A stretch of DNA of 13,856 bases, taken from contig DDBY01000152.1 in assembly GCA_002334985.1 (NCBI GenBank), positions 1 to 13,856 on the forward strand, read 5' to 3'. Source of the DNA: Micavibrio sp. UBA2020 (GTDB lineage: Bacteria; Pseudomonadota; Alphaproteobacteria; Micavibrionales; UBA2020). Made by a program: the position numbers and the translations under genes. The stretch's first letter is position 1. Every line of letters starts with the position of its first letter. Shown in pieces: positions 1 to 7,380 of this stretch. Below the pieces are notes generated by a model. The model had not been told where the DNA came from. It saw only the letters and a list, made by a program, of their open reading frames with translations, and did not search any database.

Positions 1-41
1 CGCATATTGACGGAATTGACGTTCCAGCTGGCGATTTTCAT
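1..41 (-). CDS. xth: Exodeoxyribonuclease III, N-terminal fragment (cut by window edge)
   Basis: Only the first 13 codons lie in the window; the gene continues past position 1 on the minus strand. They read MKIASWNVNSVNM, which matches the start of the ExoIII/XthA family of AP endonucleases, where the first beta strand carries the metal-site Asn (N7 here). The family repairs abasic sites and has 3'-5' exonuclease activity on double-stranded DNA in the cytoplasm. A Shine-Dalgarno-like AGGGA lies about 7 bases upstream of the ATG (complement of 48-52). It is divergent from the propeller gene. From memory, xth often sits beside erpA/dgt/argS in alphaproteobacteria, which supports the call. The fragment is too short to judge integrity. 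A nearly diagnostic N-terminus gives fair confidence. Confidence 0.8.
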   Translation of the reverse strand, partial: MKIASWNVNSVNM

Positions 42-133
42 GTGCAAATCCCTGATGCAGCGGTGATTTTTAATAACCCAAGGAAAAGCCCGCCCGCGTC
101 GTCAAAACTTCAAGCGTCTGTTTCCGGCGCATG

Positions 134-139
134 TATAAT
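134..139 (+). promoter_or_regulatory. Candidate -10 box (TATAAT) for the propeller/swivel unit
   Basis: A perfect TATAAT lies in the xth/propeller divergent intergenic region. Transcription would start near 146, just before the purine-rich AGGATAGGTGG (150-160) and the GTG codon at 164. No good -35 is visible; TTCAAG at 109-114 with a 19-bp spacer is the best and matches only 3 of 6 positions. If this box is real, the ATG at 131 lies upstream of the transcript and cannot be the start codon. Confidence 0.4.
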
Positions 140-163
140 GGGCAAGAAAAGGATAGGTGGCAA

Positions 164-1564
164 GTGCGGCGTCCCCTTCGTTTATATCGTAACCGTCATC
201 GTTTGTATTTTTTCCCCATGCTGTTGCCGCTGGTGGAAATCGTGCCGCTTTTGCTGGCGGGGGTGGGGGCTGTGGCGGCGACGGTGGGCTCCCTGTGGCA
301 TCGACGGCGGCTGGTGGTTATTATTGCAGCGGTTTTGGCGCTCGGCAGTTTTGCGGGGGCGGCGGTTGCGGTTTATTTGCGCACGCCTGATAAAATAGTG
401 CGCTACGAAGGCACCAAAGACATCCCATCCGCCGAACATCCGAAAATTATGCGCTATGCAGAGCAGAAAAAATCCCCCGTGCCCGCGCCCATGGAAAGCT
501 TTGACGAGATTTATGCCGTGCAGGTAAAAAACGCACAGCTGGCAACACCTGTGCTATCGCAGGGCGTGCTGGTTACGGGGACGTATAAAAATACGGCGGA
601 GGGCTATGATGCCGCCACGGGCGAATGGCTCTGGACCCTGCCTCAGTCGGAGCCGATTTTTACCGTCGGCAAAGGCGATGCGCATACCGTCTATATCGGT
701 GAAGGTTTGCACCATACCCGCGCGGCGATGCTGAGCGCGCTGCGCATACCGAAGGCGGAGGTGATATGGCAGCGCCAGTTTCTTGGCCATATTGAATCGC
801 CGCCCGCACGCAGCCATGACGGCGCATATCTTTTCCTGCCCACCGGCGGCGGCGGACTTTGGGCGGTGCGCAGCGAAGATGGCGGCGTCCTTTGGCATGC
901 GCGTATCGGCCATACGGATGCAACGCCGCTGGTAGCGGGCGGGCATGTTTATGCCGCCGCGCAGCCGGATGAATCCGTGCCGCAAAGCGTTTTTTATGCA
1001 CTTGATGCCGAAACGGGCAAGGTGACTTGGCAAACGGCGGTAGAGGGACAACCGTGGGGCGCGCCCGTTATCAGCGCGGATGGCAAGCGGATTATCACCA
1101 CAACGGGCCGCGGGCAAATCGGTGTGAAGCGCGATAACGATATGGGCATGGCCTATGCCCTGTCGCCCAAGGACGGCAGCATCATCTGGCAACGCCCGCT
1201 GCCGAATATGGCGATTGACCCGGGCGATTATCTGCCCGCGCATGACCTTGCGCTTTTCACCCTGAAATCGGGGGAGCTGGTCGCGCTTGACGGCGCAACC
1301 GGCGAAACAAGGTGGCAGGCCAAGGTCGGCACGGAATTTATGGCGGGCGCAGTTTTTGTGGAGCGTACAGGCGGCAAGGCACCGCTGGTCGCCGCCACCA
1401 GCGCCGATGGTGTCTTTACCCTCCGCGACGCCTTGAGCGGTAAAGAAATCCGCCGCCGTCCGGTTTTAAGCGGCGGCAGTGCAGCGCCCGTCATCGATGG
1501 CGACCGCATTTTTGTGGTCGTGCCCTACCGCATTTATGCCTTTGGCGGACTGGGGAGCCTTTGA
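164..1564 (+). CDS. Membrane-anchored PQQ-like beta-propeller repeat protein
   Basis: A 466-residue protein. A basic N-terminus is followed by two hydrophobic segments (about 19-45 and 50-72) separated by His-Arg-Arg-Arg. The rest, from about residue 105, is a beta propeller of the PQQ/BamB-like fold. Its repeat signatures are of the form (A/E)-x-(T/D)-G-x-x-x-W: ATGEWLW, EDGGVLW, AETGKVTW, KDGSIIW, ATGETRW and a decayed LSGKEI, suggesting roughly seven blades. The fold is usually a protein-interaction or quinone-cofactor scaffold; I see nothing that shows PQQ binding or a dehydrogenase active site, so no enzymatic role is claimed. BamB is a lipoprotein, whereas this protein has no lipobox. 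I chose GTG 164 because AGGATAGGTGG precedes it. ATG 131 has no ribosome site and overlaps a TATAAT; ATG 218 also lacks one but fits membrane topology better. It ends 1 bp before the next gene, so the two are probably co-expressed. Confidence 0.8.
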   Translation: MRRPLRLYRNRHRLYFFPMLLPLVEIVPLLLAGVGAVAATVGSLWHRRRLVVIIAAVLALGSFAGAAVAVYLRTPDKIVRYEGTKDIPSAEHPKIMRYAEQKKSPVPAPMESFDEIYAVQVKNAQLATPVLSQGVLVTGTYKNTAEGYDAATGEWLWTLPQSEPIFTVGKGDAHTVYIGEGLHHTRAAMLSALRIPKAEVIWQRQFLGHIESPPARSHDGAYLFLPTGGGGLWAVRSEDGGVLWHARIGHTDATPLVAGGHVYAAAQPDESVPQSVFYALDAETGKVTWQTAVEGQPWGAPVISADGKRIITTTGRGQIGVKRDNDMGMAYALSPKDGSIIWQRPLPNMAIDPGDYLPAHDLALFTLKSGELVALDGATGETRWQAKVGTEFMAGAVFVERTGGKAPLVAATSADGVFTLRDALSGKEIRRRPVLSGGSAAPVIDGDRIFVVVPYRIYAFGGLGSL

Positions 1565-1565
1565 C

Positions 1566-2621
1566 ATGGCGCAGGAAATTCTCTGGCTGTCTTTCCCCGA
1601 AGAAAGCGTCGCGCAGCGCGATTTTTCCGATGCCGTGCGCGCGCGGTTCGAAGGGATATTCAGCCTTGCCGACAGTACATCGCCGTGGCGGCGTGCGCTG
1701 AAAATGCTGGGCATGACGCCGCCGCCTGCGGATGTGCAAATGATTTTCTGGCATCAGGGGGCGCCCTATCTGAACGGCTCCGCCCTTGCGGTTATTCTGA
1801 GTGACGGCACGGCGGTCGCCATGCCCGATGCCGCGCGGGGGTTTCGTTTTGTCACGCCGCATAAAATACGCAGCATCCCGCGTGTGATGGCGGCGCAGTG
1901 GCGTGTGACGCGTTTTGTGCAGGACAGGCTGCGCGACATCACAAAGCCGGATGCGGATGCAATTGCCGAAAGCCTCGCCCTCGGCCTTGCCGTGCAGGTG
2001 TTGTTGATGCGCCTGAATGCGGCTGCTGCCGCGCGCATGCCGGAATATCTGGCCGCGCCGGACAGGGCGCCCGCGATGCACCGCCAGACATTCCGCTGGC
2101 TACAGGCATTGCAGGTGCGGCGCACGGCATTGTCGCCGGCATGGCACGCCATGTTTGCCGATGCCGCCGAAAGCGCATACAGCCGCAGCTTGCCGCCCTT
2201 TTTCTGGGCAGGCGAAACGGCGGCGGGTCTGGCGCTTGCGCCCCTGTCCGTGCCGGATGTGCAAAAGGCGGCGGGAGGGCTGGTTTCCGCAGGGCTGTTT
2301 CGCGGCCTGACCGTTTCGGGCGGGCAGGCAGCTGGACAGGGCATTGTGGTCAAACGGCTGCAAGACGCGCCGCAGTATGCGGATAGGCCAATATTCATTT
2401 TCCGCCACGCGCGGCCAGAAACGACAGTTTATTTTTCGCAAGCCGCGGCGGTGCTTTTTGCAAACGGGGGTGTGCTGTCGCACGCCTGTGTGGTGGCCCG
2501 CGAAATGGGGGTGCCGTGCATCACGGGGCTTGGCGATGAATTTTACGAACAAATGGCACAGGGCGAAACGCCGCATCTGTCAGTGGATGCGCAAAACGCG
2601 GAAGTGCGCATCACCGCGTGA
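1566..2621 (+). CDS. PEP-utilising phosphohistidine swivel-domain protein without ATP-grasp domain
   Basis: A 351-residue protein. About residues 242-350 form a PEP-utilising mobile (swivel) domain as in PEP synthase, pyruvate phosphate dikinase and rifampin phosphotransferase. It opens with GLTVSGGQAAGQG and contains GGVLSHACVVAREMGVPC, with His306 in the position of the phosphorylated histidine. In that family the domain carries phosphate between an ATP-grasp site and a second substrate site. Here the N-terminal part is instead mostly helical, with a piece reading APYLNG that resembles the linker/substrate region of such enzymes; no ATP-grasp nucleotide-binding motif is visible. A separate ATP-grasp subunit, a regulatory role or a degenerate enzyme are all possible. 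ATG 1566 has GGGGAG 8 bases upstream, at the end of the propeller gene; the longer open frame from 1479 overlaps that gene by 86 bases and is not preferred. The stop abuts the convergent erpA stop. Confidence 0.75.
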   Translation: MAQEILWLSFPEESVAQRDFSDAVRARFEGIFSLADSTSPWRRALKMLGMTPPPADVQMIFWHQGAPYLNGSALAVILSDGTAVAMPDAARGFRFVTPHKIRSIPRVMAAQWRVTRFVQDRLRDITKPDADAIAESLALGLAVQVLLMRLNAAAAARMPEYLAAPDRAPAMHRQTFRWLQALQVRRTALSPAWHAMFADAAESAYSRSLPPFFWAGETAAGLALAPLSVPDVQKAAGGLVSAGLFRGLTVSGGQAAGQGIVVKRLQDAPQYADRPIFIFRHARPETTVYFSQAAAVLFANGGVLSHACVVAREMGVPCITGLGDEFYEQMAQGETPHLSVDAQNAEVRITA

Positions 2622-3011
2622 TTATTTCGTGCTGAAAGATTTACCGCAGCCGCAGCCCGCCGCCGCATTGGGGTTGCGGATTTTGAAGGCCGATTTCATC
2701 ATGTCGCTGACGAAATCGATTTCCGCGCCGTTGATGAAGGGCAGGGAAATGTCATCGGTCACCAGAACCGCGCCGTTTTTTTCAAACGTCACATCGTCTT
2801 CGTTCACGTCGTCCGTCACGTCCAGCTGGTATTGAAAGCCCGAGCAGCCGCCGCCCAGCACGGTTACGCGCAGCATCAGCTTGTCGTTGCCTTCTTTTTC
2901 GCGCATGGCCAGCAGGCGCGCGGCGGCGCTGTCGGTCAAATGCACCAGCATGCCGTTTGCACGGGCGGAGGGGGTGGTGCCGCTGGTTGTGGTGGTCTGG
3001 GTGCCGGTCAT
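2622..3011 (-). CDS. erpA: Iron-sulfur cluster insertion protein, ErpA/HesB-IscA family
   Basis: A 129-residue A-type iron-sulfur carrier. The three cluster-ligand cysteines are present: Cys56 in LGGGCSGFQY, and Cys120 and Cys122 in AAGCGCGKSF. The body (about 22-128) matches the family in length, with the characteristic VTDDISLPFINGAEIDF stretch. Such proteins accept Fe-S clusters from the scaffold and deliver them to apo-enzymes in the cytoplasm. The first 20 residues are a Thr/Ser-rich extension with no obvious function. GGAGAG four bases before the ATG supports this start over Met21. The name erpA rather than iscA or sufA rests on the alphaproteobacterial neighbourhood (xth, dgt, argS), not on a decisive residue. 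It is convergent with the swivel gene (no bases between the stops) and divergent from the HicB-like gene across 124 bp. I found no convincing IscR- or RirA-type operator there. Confidence 0.9.
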   Translation of the reverse strand: MTGTQTTTTSGTTPSARANGMLVHLTDSAAARLLAMREKEGNDKLMLRVTVLGGGCSGFQYQLDVTDDVNEDDVTFEKNGAVLVTDDISLPFINGAEIDFVSDMMKSAFKIRNPNAAAGCGCGKSFSTK

Positions 3012-3135
3012 GTCGCTCTCCGCTTGGAAAAATCAGGTGAATATCGTGTTTTTCTGGTTTTAGCGCGAAAAACCGCGATAATCGAACATAATTTGCAATA
3101 TGTTGCTAAGACGCTGAATTTCAAGAGGGGCGGAC

Positions 3136-3351
3136 ATGGCGCGCACGGTTTCAATTCGGGTGGAATGGCAGGCAGAAGACGGCGTATGGGTCGCAACAAG
3201 CGACGACCTCGTCGGGCTTGTGATACAGGAAAACACGCTGGATGATTGCTGCCGCAGCGCACAGGCCGCCGCGCGCGAGATGTGGGCAGAGTACGAAGAC
3301 ATTCAAAAAACAGGCTTACTTATTGATTTTATTATAGAAAGTGGCGATTAG
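3136..3351 (+). CDS. Small HicB-like (DUF1902-type) protein
   Basis: A 71-residue protein with the partial ribonuclease-H-like pattern of HicB antitoxins and DUF1902: beta strands around VSIRVEWQAEDGVWVATSDDLVGL, then a helix from about residue 33 (TLDDCCRSAQAAAREMWAEY) and a last strand LLIDFII. HicB proteins neutralise the HicA mRNA-cleaving toxin and often repress their own operon through a C-terminal DNA-binding domain. Here that DNA-binding domain is absent, and no HicA-like gene lies on either side, so an antitoxin role is not shown. AGAGGGG at 3124-3130, 5 bases before the ATG, gives a strong start. It stands alone between the divergent erpA and the downstream dgt, with a weak terminator-like hairpin after it. 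Confidence 0.75.
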   Translation: MARTVSIRVEWQAEDGVWVATSDDLVGLVIQENTLDDCCRSAQAAAREMWAEYEDIQKTGLLIDFIIESGD

Positions 3352-3376
3352 CCTTTTGCCCGTGGCAGGGGGCGCG

Positions 3377-3400
3377 GCGGGTACGACATTCCGCTTTTAT
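3377..3400 (+). terminator. Weak candidate rho-independent terminator after the HicB-like gene
   Basis: GCGGG (3377-3381) can pair with TCCGC (3390-3394), including one G-T wobble, around an 8-base loop, and the hairpin is followed by TTTTAT. The stem is only 5 bp, so this is a weak candidate. It is placed plausibly 26 bases after the HicB-like stop codon and before the dgt gene. Confidence 0.3.
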
Positions 3401-3464
3401 TCGCGGGCGAAATATGCTTTAAAAGCCTTGTAAATCAATACTATTCCGCATGCGGGAGGGGCCG

Positions 3465-4763
3465 ATGGCAACACGCGCCAAATCATCATCTGCGAAGCCG
3501 GCAAAAAAGCCGGCCAAGGTGGCTGCACCCGCCCCTGTGAAGCGGGCAGAGCCCTTGAGCGAGATGCTGGCCGCCGATGGCCTTGCACGTTTCGCCAGCC
3601 GCCCCGAGCAAAGCCGCGGCCGCATGTACGCGGAGCCGCCGAGCAAGACCCGCGGCGATTTCGAGCGTGACCGCGACCGCATCATCCATTCGCAAGCCTT
3701 CCGCCGTTTGAAATTCAAAACGCAGGTTTTCGTGTATCACGAAGGCGACCACTTCCGCACACGCCTCAGTCATAGCATCGAGGTTGCGCAGGTCGCGCGC
3801 TCGCTGTCGCGGCTGCTCAAATGCGACCAGGACCTGGCCGAGGTTGCCGCGCTGGCGCATGACGTCGGCCATACGCCTTTTGCGCATGTGGGCGAAGATG
3901 CGCTGGCCGAGTGCATGAAGCCCTATGGCGGTTTTGACCACAACGACCAGACGCTGCGTGTGGTGACGAAGCTGGAAAAGAAATATCCGGATTTCGACGG
4001 GCTGAACCTGACGTGGGAATCCCTCGAGGGTCTGGTCAAGCATAACGGCCCCGTGGTGCGTAAAAGCCAGAAGAAATCGCATTTCGAAGTGACGCTGGAC
4101 GAACTGCGCCATAAAATCGACCTCAAGCTGGATACCTACGCCTCGCTGGAGGCGCAAATCGCCGGCATCGCCGACGATATCGCCTATAACAGCCATGACC
4201 TTGACGATGGCTTGTCGGCAGGCATGTTCTCGCTCAAAGACCTTGAGCAGGTTGATTGGGTCGCGGCCATTATGCATGAAAAGCGCAAGACATGGCCGAA
4301 CATCGACAATTACCGCCTGACGCAGGAAACCATCCGCGATGTCATGGGCGTCTATGTTATCGACGTGCTGGGCGAAACCAAAAAACGCCTTGCCGTGCTG
4401 AAGCCGCAAACCGCAGACGACATCCGCCATGCGAAACAGCAGACGGTCGCGATGTCCGAAGACCTGCGCAAAAAGGACCGCCAGCTGCGCGATTTCCTCT
4501 GGGCGCATTTTTACCGTCACCATCAGGTCAGCCGCGTGCGCCGCAAGGTTTTCCAGTGCGTGCAGGATTTGTTCGCCGTGTTCATGGAACACCGCCGCTG
4601 CCTGCCGCCGGAATGGCAGGCGCAGATTGAAAATACGCCCAAGGGGTGGAAGGCGAAAGACTGGCATGCGCGCAGCGTTGCCGATTACATCGCCAGCATG
4701 ACCGACCGTCTGGCCCTGTTGGAGCACAAGGAACTTTTCGATACCTATCAGATGATGCGCTAA
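3465..4763 (+). CDS. dgt: Deoxyguanosinetriphosphate triphosphohydrolase-like HD-domain protein
   Basis: A 432-residue HD-superfamily dNTP triphosphohydrolase, which cleaves dNTPs to deoxynucleoside plus triphosphate and so affects dNTP pools. The metal-binding pattern is complete: His103 in [10 protein letters not shown], His132-Asp133 in [13 protein letters not shown], and the Asp pair 237-238 in [15 protein letters not shown]. The preceding stretch, with a family-typical basic [22 protein letters not shown], is also present. The first 27 residues are an unusual Lys/Ala/Pro/Ser-rich basic extension. ATG 3465 is preferred because GGGAGGGG (3454-3461) precedes it at proper spacing; ATG 3450 would put that site inside the gene. 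argS follows after 19 bp. A TACTAT at 3439-3444 could be a -10 box, but no clear -35 is seen. Substrate preference (dGTP or general dNTP) cannot be told from sequence. Confidence 0.92.
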   Translation: MATRAKSSSAKPAKKPAKVAAPAPVKRAEPLSEMLAADGLARFASRPEQSRGRMYAEPPSKTRGDFERDRDRIIHSQAFRRLKFKTQVFVYHEGDHFRTRLSHSIEVAQVARSLSRLLKCDQDLAEVAALAHDVGHTPFAHVGEDALAECMKPYGGFDHNDQTLRVVTKLEKKYPDFDGLNLTWESLEGLVKHNGPVVRKSQKKSHFEVTLDELRHKIDLKLDTYASLEAQIAGIADDIAYNSHDLDDGLSAGMFSLKDLEQVDWVAAIMHEKRKTWPNIDNYRLTQETIRDVMGVYVIDVLGETKKRLAVLKPQTADDIRHAKQQTVAMSEDLRKKDRQLRDFLWAHFYRHHQVSRVRRKVFQCVQDLFAVFMEHRRCLPPEWQAQIENTPKGWKAKDWHARSVADYIASMTDRLALLEHKELFDTYQMMR

Positions 4764-4782
4764 GAAAAAGAAGAAAAATAAA

Positions 4783-6540
4783 ATGAACATCTTTCAGGAA
4801 TACAGAAACGATATCGTCGAAATCCTCACCCACATGTCGCAAACGGGCGACCTGCCGGCAGGGCTTGATTTTACGCGCGTGACGGTGGAGCCGCCGCGCG
4901 ATGCCAGCCATGGCGACATGTCCACCAACGCCGCCATGGTGCTGTCAAAACCTGCGGGTAAAAACCCGCGCCAGCTGGGCGAGATGATTGCCGAGAAAAT
5001 CAAGGGGCTCGACGGTGTGACCGAAGTCACCGTCGCAGGGCCGGGTTTTGTGAATTTCCGCCTCGACAGTTCCGCATGGCTGGCGACGGTACGCAATGTG
5101 CTTTCTGCCGGTATCCATTTCGGCAACAGCGGCATGGGGCAAAACAAAAAAGTGAATATCGAATACGTCTCCGCCAACCCGACGGGGCCGCTGACTGTTG
5201 GGCATGCCCGCGGCGCGGTGGTGGGCGATGCGATGGCGTCGCTTTTGCAAAAAGCAGGTTTTGATGTTGTGCGTGAATACTACATCAACGATGCGGGCAA
5301 TCAGGTGAATATTCTCGGGCGCTCCGTCTATTTGCGCTACCGCGAAGCATTGGGCGAGAGCATCGGCGAAATTCCGCCGGGTTTTTATCCGGGCGAATAT
5401 CTGAAAGACGTCGGCCAGATGATAGCCAAACGCGATGGCGACAAATGGCTGGGTAAAGACGAGGTCGAATGGCATCCGGTCTGCAAAGCTGCCGCGCTTG
5501 AAATGATGCTGGCGGAGATTAAATCCGACCTTGCCGATATGGGGATTCATCACGACGTGTTTTCGTCCGAGCAGGCGGTGATTGATGCGGGCGCGGTCGA
5601 TAAGGCTTTCAAGGCGCTCGAAGACCAGGGGCTTATCTACACCGGCGTTCTCGAGCCGCCCAAGGGCAAAAAGCCCGATGATTGGGAAGAGCGCCCGCAA
5701 ACACTGTTCAAGGCAACGGAGTTCGGCGATGACACCGACCGACCGCTGAAAAAATCGGATGGTTCGTGGACGTATTTCGCCAACGACATCGCCTATCACT
5801 GGGATAAATACAACCGCGGTGCGAAGCACCTGATTGACATCCTTGGCGCGGACCACGGCGGCTACGTCAAGCGTATCCGCGCGGCTGTGAAAGCCGTTTC
5901 GGGCGGCGAGGCGGATGTCGATGTGAAGCTTTGCCAGATTGTGCATACGTTTGATAACGGTGAACCTGTACGCATGTCCAAGCGTGCGGGCACTTTTGTG
6001 ACGCTGCGCGACATGCTCGACAAAGTGGGCAAGGATGTTATCCGTTTCATCATGCTGACGCGCAGCAGCGACCAGACATTGGAATTCGACTTTGCCAAAG
6101 TGGTCGAGCAGTCCAAAGACAATCCGGTTTTCTATGTGCAGTACGCGCATGCGCGCTGCCATTCCGTTCTGCGCAACGCCAAGGAAATGTTTCCGGATAT
6201 GGCATCCGATGGCGCATCGCTGAGCGAGGCTAACGTCAGCCGCCTTGCCAGTGAAGATGAATTGAAACTCGTGCGCCTGATGGCCGCATGGCCGCGCCAT
6301 GTGGAACAGGCCGCAGAAGCGGCGGAGCCGCACCGCATCACGTTCTATTTGCAGGAACTGGCGGCGGAATTCCACGCTTTCTGGAACAAGGGGCGCGAAG
6401 ATAACAGCCTGCGTTTCCTGCACGAAAACGACAGAGGCCTCAGCCATGCGCGCCTTGCGCTGGTGCGGGCTGTTGCAACGGTCATCGCCTCCGGCCTGAC
6501 CGTTATGGGCGTCACACCACTGGAGGAGTTGCACGGATAA
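4783..6540 (+). CDS. argS: Arginyl-tRNA synthetase
   Basis: A 585-residue class I aminoacyl-tRNA synthetase that charges tRNA-Arg with arginine. Domains in order: an N-terminal Add-1 tRNA-binding domain (about 1-110, with [16 protein letters not shown]), the Rossmann catalytic core with the HIGH-type motif in [13 protein letters not shown], the KMSKS-type motif RMSKRAGTF around Met398-Lys400, and a C-terminal anticodon-binding helical domain containing the usual [12 protein letters not shown]. The HIGH motif reads Thr138-Val139-Gly140-His141, so the first histidine is replaced by threonine. Everything else looks intact and full length. The ribosome site is A-rich (AAGAAG upstream of the ATG) and weaker than that of its neighbours. 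The stop overlaps the next start by 1 base (TAATG), indicating translational coupling. Confidence 0.96.
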   Translation: MNIFQEYRNDIVEILTHMSQTGDLPAGLDFTRVTVEPPRDASHGDMSTNAAMVLSKPAGKNPRQLGEMIAEKIKGLDGVTEVTVAGPGFVNFRLDSSAWLATVRNVLSAGIHFGNSGMGQNKKVNIEYVSANPTGPLTVGHARGAVVGDAMASLLQKAGFDVVREYYINDAGNQVNILGRSVYLRYREALGESIGEIPPGFYPGEYLKDVGQMIAKRDGDKWLGKDEVEWHPVCKAAALEMMLAEIKSDLADMGIHHDVFSSEQAVIDAGAVDKAFKALEDQGLIYTGVLEPPKGKKPDDWEERPQTLFKATEFGDDTDRPLKKSDGSWTYFANDIAYHWDKYNRGAKHLIDILGADHGGYVKRIRAAVKAVSGGEADVDVKLCQIVHTFDNGEPVRMSKRAGTFVTLRDMLDKVGKDVIRFIMLTRSSDQTLEFDFAKVVEQSKDNPVFYVQYAHARCHSVLRNAKEMFPDMASDGASLSEANVSRLASEDELKLVRLMAAWPRHVEQAAEAAEPHRITFYLQELAAEFHAFWNKGREDNSLRFLHENDRGLSHARLALVRAVATVIASGLTVMGVTPLEELHG

Positions 6541-7376
6541 TGAGCGAAGAGCAAAAACCCCAAGACGAAAATCTCGGTTCTTTCTACGTCGGGCGCCGCC
6601 CGCCGCCGCCGCCGGAGCGTGTACTGCCCAAAGGCGGCCTCAGCGTTCTTGCGCTGGTCGCCTTCGCGGCCATCATCTGGTACGCCTACCCGACGAGCGA
6701 AGAGGCGCAGGAAGCCGCCGACGTGCCCGTGGTGCTGGCCGAAAAAGCCGCCTATAAATTCACGCCGGACGATCCGGGCGGCATGAAAGTGCCGCATCAG
6801 GACAGCACGGTGTTCGACCCGCTCGACAACAAAGGCAAGCAGCGCGTGGAGCGTTTGCTGCCGGGCACCGAAGAGCCCGTAGATAAAGACGCTGTCATCA
6901 AAACGGCGGAAGAAAAACCTGCTACGCCGGATGCGAGTTTGAAAAAGGTGGGCATTGCGACCGAAAAAGTAATTGCCCCTGAAAAAGAGCCTGTGAAAGA
7001 AACGGCAGCGAAAGCCGCGGCGGAGAAACCGGTGCAAAAGCCGCCCGTGGCCAAAACGGCAGAAGCGGACACGCCGGCTGCAAAACCTGCTACGCAAGCT
7101 GCAAAGCCTGTAGCTGCCGCCAGCGCGGGCGGGACGGTTTATATCCAGCTCGGCTCTTACCGCAATACCGAAGGGGCGGCGACGGACTGGAAAAAGCTCC
7201 AGCAAAAACATCCGGAGCTTCTCAAAGGCCTTGATATGCGCACACAGCGCATCGACCTTGGCGCCAAGGGCGTTTTCAACCGCCTGCAAGCCGGCAAGCT
7301 GAGCGAAGCGCGCGCACGCGAAATTTGCGATGTTCTCAAATCCGCCAATCCGGGCGGCTGCATGGTGGTGAGGTAA
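6540..7376 (+). CDS. SPOR-domain membrane protein
   Basis: A 278-residue single-pass (type II) inner-membrane protein. It has a short cytoplasmic N-terminus with a poly-proline patch (21-25), one transmembrane segment (about 33-50), and a long Lys/Ala/Pro/Glu-rich periplasmic linker (about 95-195). The C-terminal SPOR domain starts near residue 199 (TVYIQLGSY) and ends close to the stop. SPOR domains bind peptidoglycan strands stripped of stem peptides, typically at the division septum, as in FtsN, DamX and DedD. The layout resembles FtsN, but I see no FtsN-specific essential motif, so I leave the symbol blank. The linker carries an exact 14-base direct repeat (6914-6927 and 7082-7095). GGAGGAG (6522-6528) lies 11 bases before the ATG, inside argS. 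It is followed after 4 bp by nagZ, which acts on peptidoglycan fragments. Confidence 0.88.
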   Translation: MSEEQKPQDENLGSFYVGRRPPPPPERVLPKGGLSVLALVAFAAIIWYAYPTSEEAQEAADVPVVLAEKAAYKFTPDDPGGMKVPHQDSTVFDPLDNKGKQRVERLLPGTEEPVDKDAVIKTAEEKPATPDASLKKVGIATEKVIAPEKEPVKETAAKAAAEKPVQKPPVAKTAEADTPAAKPATQAAKPVAAASAGGTVYIQLGSYRNTEGAATDWKKLQQKHPELLKGLDMRTQRIDLGAKGVFNRLQAGKLSEARAREICDVLKSANPGGCMVVR

Positions 7377-7380
7377 TATC

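Noticed and set aside
42..398. Plus-strand open frame overlapping the start of the propeller gene
   Set aside because: It has a Trp/Cys/Arg-rich translation without motifs, starts next to the xth start codon, and ends inside the propeller coding region.
1479..1565. Upstream extension of the swivel protein by 29 residues
   Set aside because: It lies inside the propeller gene and lacks a ribosome site; ATG 1566 has GGGGAG at good spacing.
1898..2386. Overlapping plus-strand frame inside the swivel gene (162 codons)
   Set aside because: It is Cys/Arg/Gly-rich shadow translation in another frame of a G+C-rich gene; no ribosome site or motif.
3012..3135. Iron-responsive operator in the erpA/HicB-like divergent region
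   Set aside because: TTGCAA and GATAAT fragments and a short CGCG hairpin are present, but no arrangement matches a known IscR, RirA or Irr site well enough to report.
3486..4790. Full-length minus-strand open frame opposite dgt (434 codons), with similar frames opposite argS (4945-6534), scpA (8475-9830) and serS (12492-13637)
   Set aside because: Codon bias of G+C-rich genes removes stops on the opposite strand. The translations lack family motifs, and the sense strand holds complete, recognisable enzymes.
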